NCBI GenBank assembly: GCA_900772685.1 | Contig: CAAGRP010000291.1 | Span: 1-6,054 of the forward strand | Direction of reading: 5' to 3' | Length of the DNA stretch: 6,054 nt | Origin: Lachnospiraceae bacterium | GTDB lineage: Bacteria > Bacillota > Clostridia > Lachnospirales > Lachnospiraceae | Part shown: positions 4,678 through 6,054 of the stretch, in pieces | Layout of the letters: each line of letters starts with the position of its first letter | Position numbering within the stretch: position 1 is the first letter of the stretch | The notes under the pieces: generated by a model | What the model was told of the DNA's origin: nothing | What the model saw: the letters and a program-made list of their open reading frames with translations, nothing else | The model's database searches: none | Program-made: the position numbers and the translations under genes

Positions 4678-6054
4678 TTATGTATTCCTGAATTTAACTA
4701 TTGTAACACCTGCATCGCCTTCACCGAATTCGGCAAGACGGAACTCCTTTACTATCGAAAGTCCTTTAAGATATGAGTGTATACCCTTTCTTAAGGCACC
4801 CGTACCCTTGCCGTGTACGACTCTTACTTCGGACAGATGTGAGATGTAGGCATCATCAAGATATTTATCAAGTTCGGCTACTGCTTCATCAACGGTCTTT
4901 CCGAGTAGATTGATCTCCGGTGAAACAGACATTGTCTTAGCGAATTTAATCTTTCCGGCATTGCCCGATGTATAGTTCTTTGCTGTTATCGTCGGCTCAT
5001 CGGTAAGGACCAGATCGGAAAGATGCACCTTGGATTTCAGTATGCCCATCTGGACGGTTACATAGCCCTTGCTGTCAGGCTTTGTGGTAATCGTACCCTT
5101 AAGGTTCATGCTGAGAACCTTTACGCTGTCACCTATACGTACATCGCCCGGCTTTAACTCCTTATGAGGCTTTTCTTCCTTCTTAAAGCTCATATTCTGT
5201 CCGGCCTTATTCATTTTTGTCCTGAGCTCGGTACGTTTCCTTTCAAGATCGCGCACCTGAGGGTTGGAATGAGAAGCCTTTTGGAAGAGCTTCATCACCG
5301 AATCGGCATAATCCTTTGCTTCTTTAAGTACGGTAAAGGCTTCTTCATTGGCCTTCTGGACCATAGTGGATTTTTTATCGATAAAATCCCTTTCCCTGTT
5401 TTCAAGACTTTTTCTTATGGAATCGGCTTCGGACCTGAGTCTTGCGATCTCGGCTTGTTCCTTTTCAAGTTCAATACGGCTTTTCTCAAGCTTTGATATT
5501 ATATCCTCAAAGGTCTCGTCCTCTTTTCCTATACGTTCCTTTGCATCATCTATTATGTACGGCGGAATACCGAGCTTTTCGGATATCGCAAAAGCATTAC
5601 TTTTTCCCGGAACTCCGGTAAGGAGTCTGTATGTCGGTCTTAAGGACTGTACGTCAAATTCGCAGCTTGCATTTTCAACACCCTCGGTAGAGAGAGCATA
5701 GAGCTTTAATTCGCTGTAATGCGTGGTTGCAATGGTACGTATCTTGAGATTATGCAAAAATGATAAAATAGCTGTTGCAAGAGCCGCTCCCTCTATCGGA
5801 TCTGTTCCGGCACCAAGCTCATCGAACAAAACCAGAGAGTTTTCATCCGCATGATCCAGTATATATACTACGTTTTTCATATGAGATGAAAAGGTACTTA
5901 ATGACTGCTCGATGCTCTGTTCATCACCTATATCAGCGAAGATGTTATCAAACACCGTAAGCTGTGAGCTTGAAAGCGCAGGTATATGAAGACCTGCCTG
6001 ACCCATGGCAGATAAAAGGCCGATGATGTTCAGACTGCCGGTGAAGGCGCAGCC
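4678..6054 (-). CDS. mutS2: Endonuclease/ATPase MutS2, 5' end missing
   Basis: The frame is open to the window edge, so this is the C-terminal 458 residues of a protein usually near 780-800; the ATG at 6006 is internal. Numbering from that Met, it shows the MutS signature FADIGDEQSIEQSLSTFSSH (23-42), Walker B SLVLFDELGAGTDP (57-70), the H motif TTHYSELK (94-101), a long coiled coil (about 160-265), a small beta domain (285-335) and a C-terminal Smr domain (365-440) with VVHGKGTGALRKG and GEGDAGVTIV. MutS2 does not do classical mismatch repair: family members suppress recombination and, in Bacillus subtilis, split collided ribosomes. The Smr domain has INLLG where the LDLRG motif is usual. 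The residues aligned with Walker A (GCAFT, 6054-6040) do not match GGKT. The regulator gene follows after 12 bases. Confidence 0.94.
   Translation of the reverse strand, partial: GCAFTGSLNIIGLLSAMGQAGLHIPALSSSQLTVFDNIFADIGDEQSIEQSLSTFSSHMKNVVYILDHADENSLVLFDELGAGTDPIEGAALATAILSFLHNLKIRTIATTHYSELKLYALSTEGVENASCEFDVQSLRPTYRLLTGVPGKSNAFAISEKLGIPPYIIDDAKERIGKEDETFEDIISKLEKSRIELEKEQAEIARLRSEADSIRKSLENRERDFIDKKSTMVQKANEEAFTVLKEAKDYADSVMKLFQKASHSNPQVRDLERKRTELRTKMNKAGQNMSFKKEEKPHKELKPGDVRIGDSVKVLSMNLKGTITTKPDSKGYVTVQMGILKSKVHLSDLVLTDEPTITAKNYTSGNAGKIKFAKTMSVSPEINLLGKTVDEAVAELDKYLDDAYISHLSEVRVVHGKGTGALRKGIHSYLKGLSIVKEFRLAEFGEGDAGVTIVKFRNT

Overview
The window joins the right-hand (lysis) end of a prophage, or a remnant of one, to an ordinary chromosomal operon of a Firmicute, most likely a member of the Clostridia (Lachnospiraceae/Oscillospiraceae type). 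The assignment rests on strong AAGGAG-type ribosome binding sites, an r1t-type holin, a C39-like cysteine peptidase lysin, an XkdX-like small tail-module protein, and a MutS2 with a clostridial-looking Smr domain. It is an inference; nothing here fixes a genus.

Bases 1-1895 (+ strand) hold the end of a phage late operon. In order they are the C-terminus of a structural-module protein, an XkdX-like 45-residue protein, a membrane-anchored coiled-coil protein, an r1t-like holin, and a 333-residue lysin with an N-terminal C39-like peptidase and one clear plus one weaker peptidoglycan-binding repeat. The genes are tightly packed. The operon closes with a long intrinsic terminator right behind the lysin stop codon.

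Bases 1896-2466 are AT-rich and form a separate small transcription unit on the + strand. It has a textbook sigma-A promoter (TTTACA, 17 bp, TATTAT), a 40-residue peptide gene with a strong ribosome binding site, a 62-base intergenic segment that can fold as an H-type pseudoknot, and a 65-residue ribbon-helix-helix (RHH) DNA-binding protein. This is the most interesting part of the window: a self-contained cargo or regulatory module placed after the lysis genes, with an RNA structure just upstream of the RHH gene that could control it.

Bases 2430-2548 hold no gene. They carry a perfect tandem 11-bp repeat and a hairpin that can terminate the opposing operon. The prophage/chromosome junction probably lies here, but the window contains no second attachment-site copy to prove it.

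Bases 2549-6054 (- strand) are a chromosomal operon, read right to left: mutS2 (its 5' part is off the window), then an OmpR/PhoB-type response regulator 12 bases downstream, then its sensor histidine kinase with start and stop codons overlapping by one base. The kinase senses outside the cell and phosphorylates the regulator; the target genes are not visible. At the right edge the MutS2 reading frame lacks a recognisable Walker A motif at the aligned position, which is either an assembly-edge problem or a real oddity.
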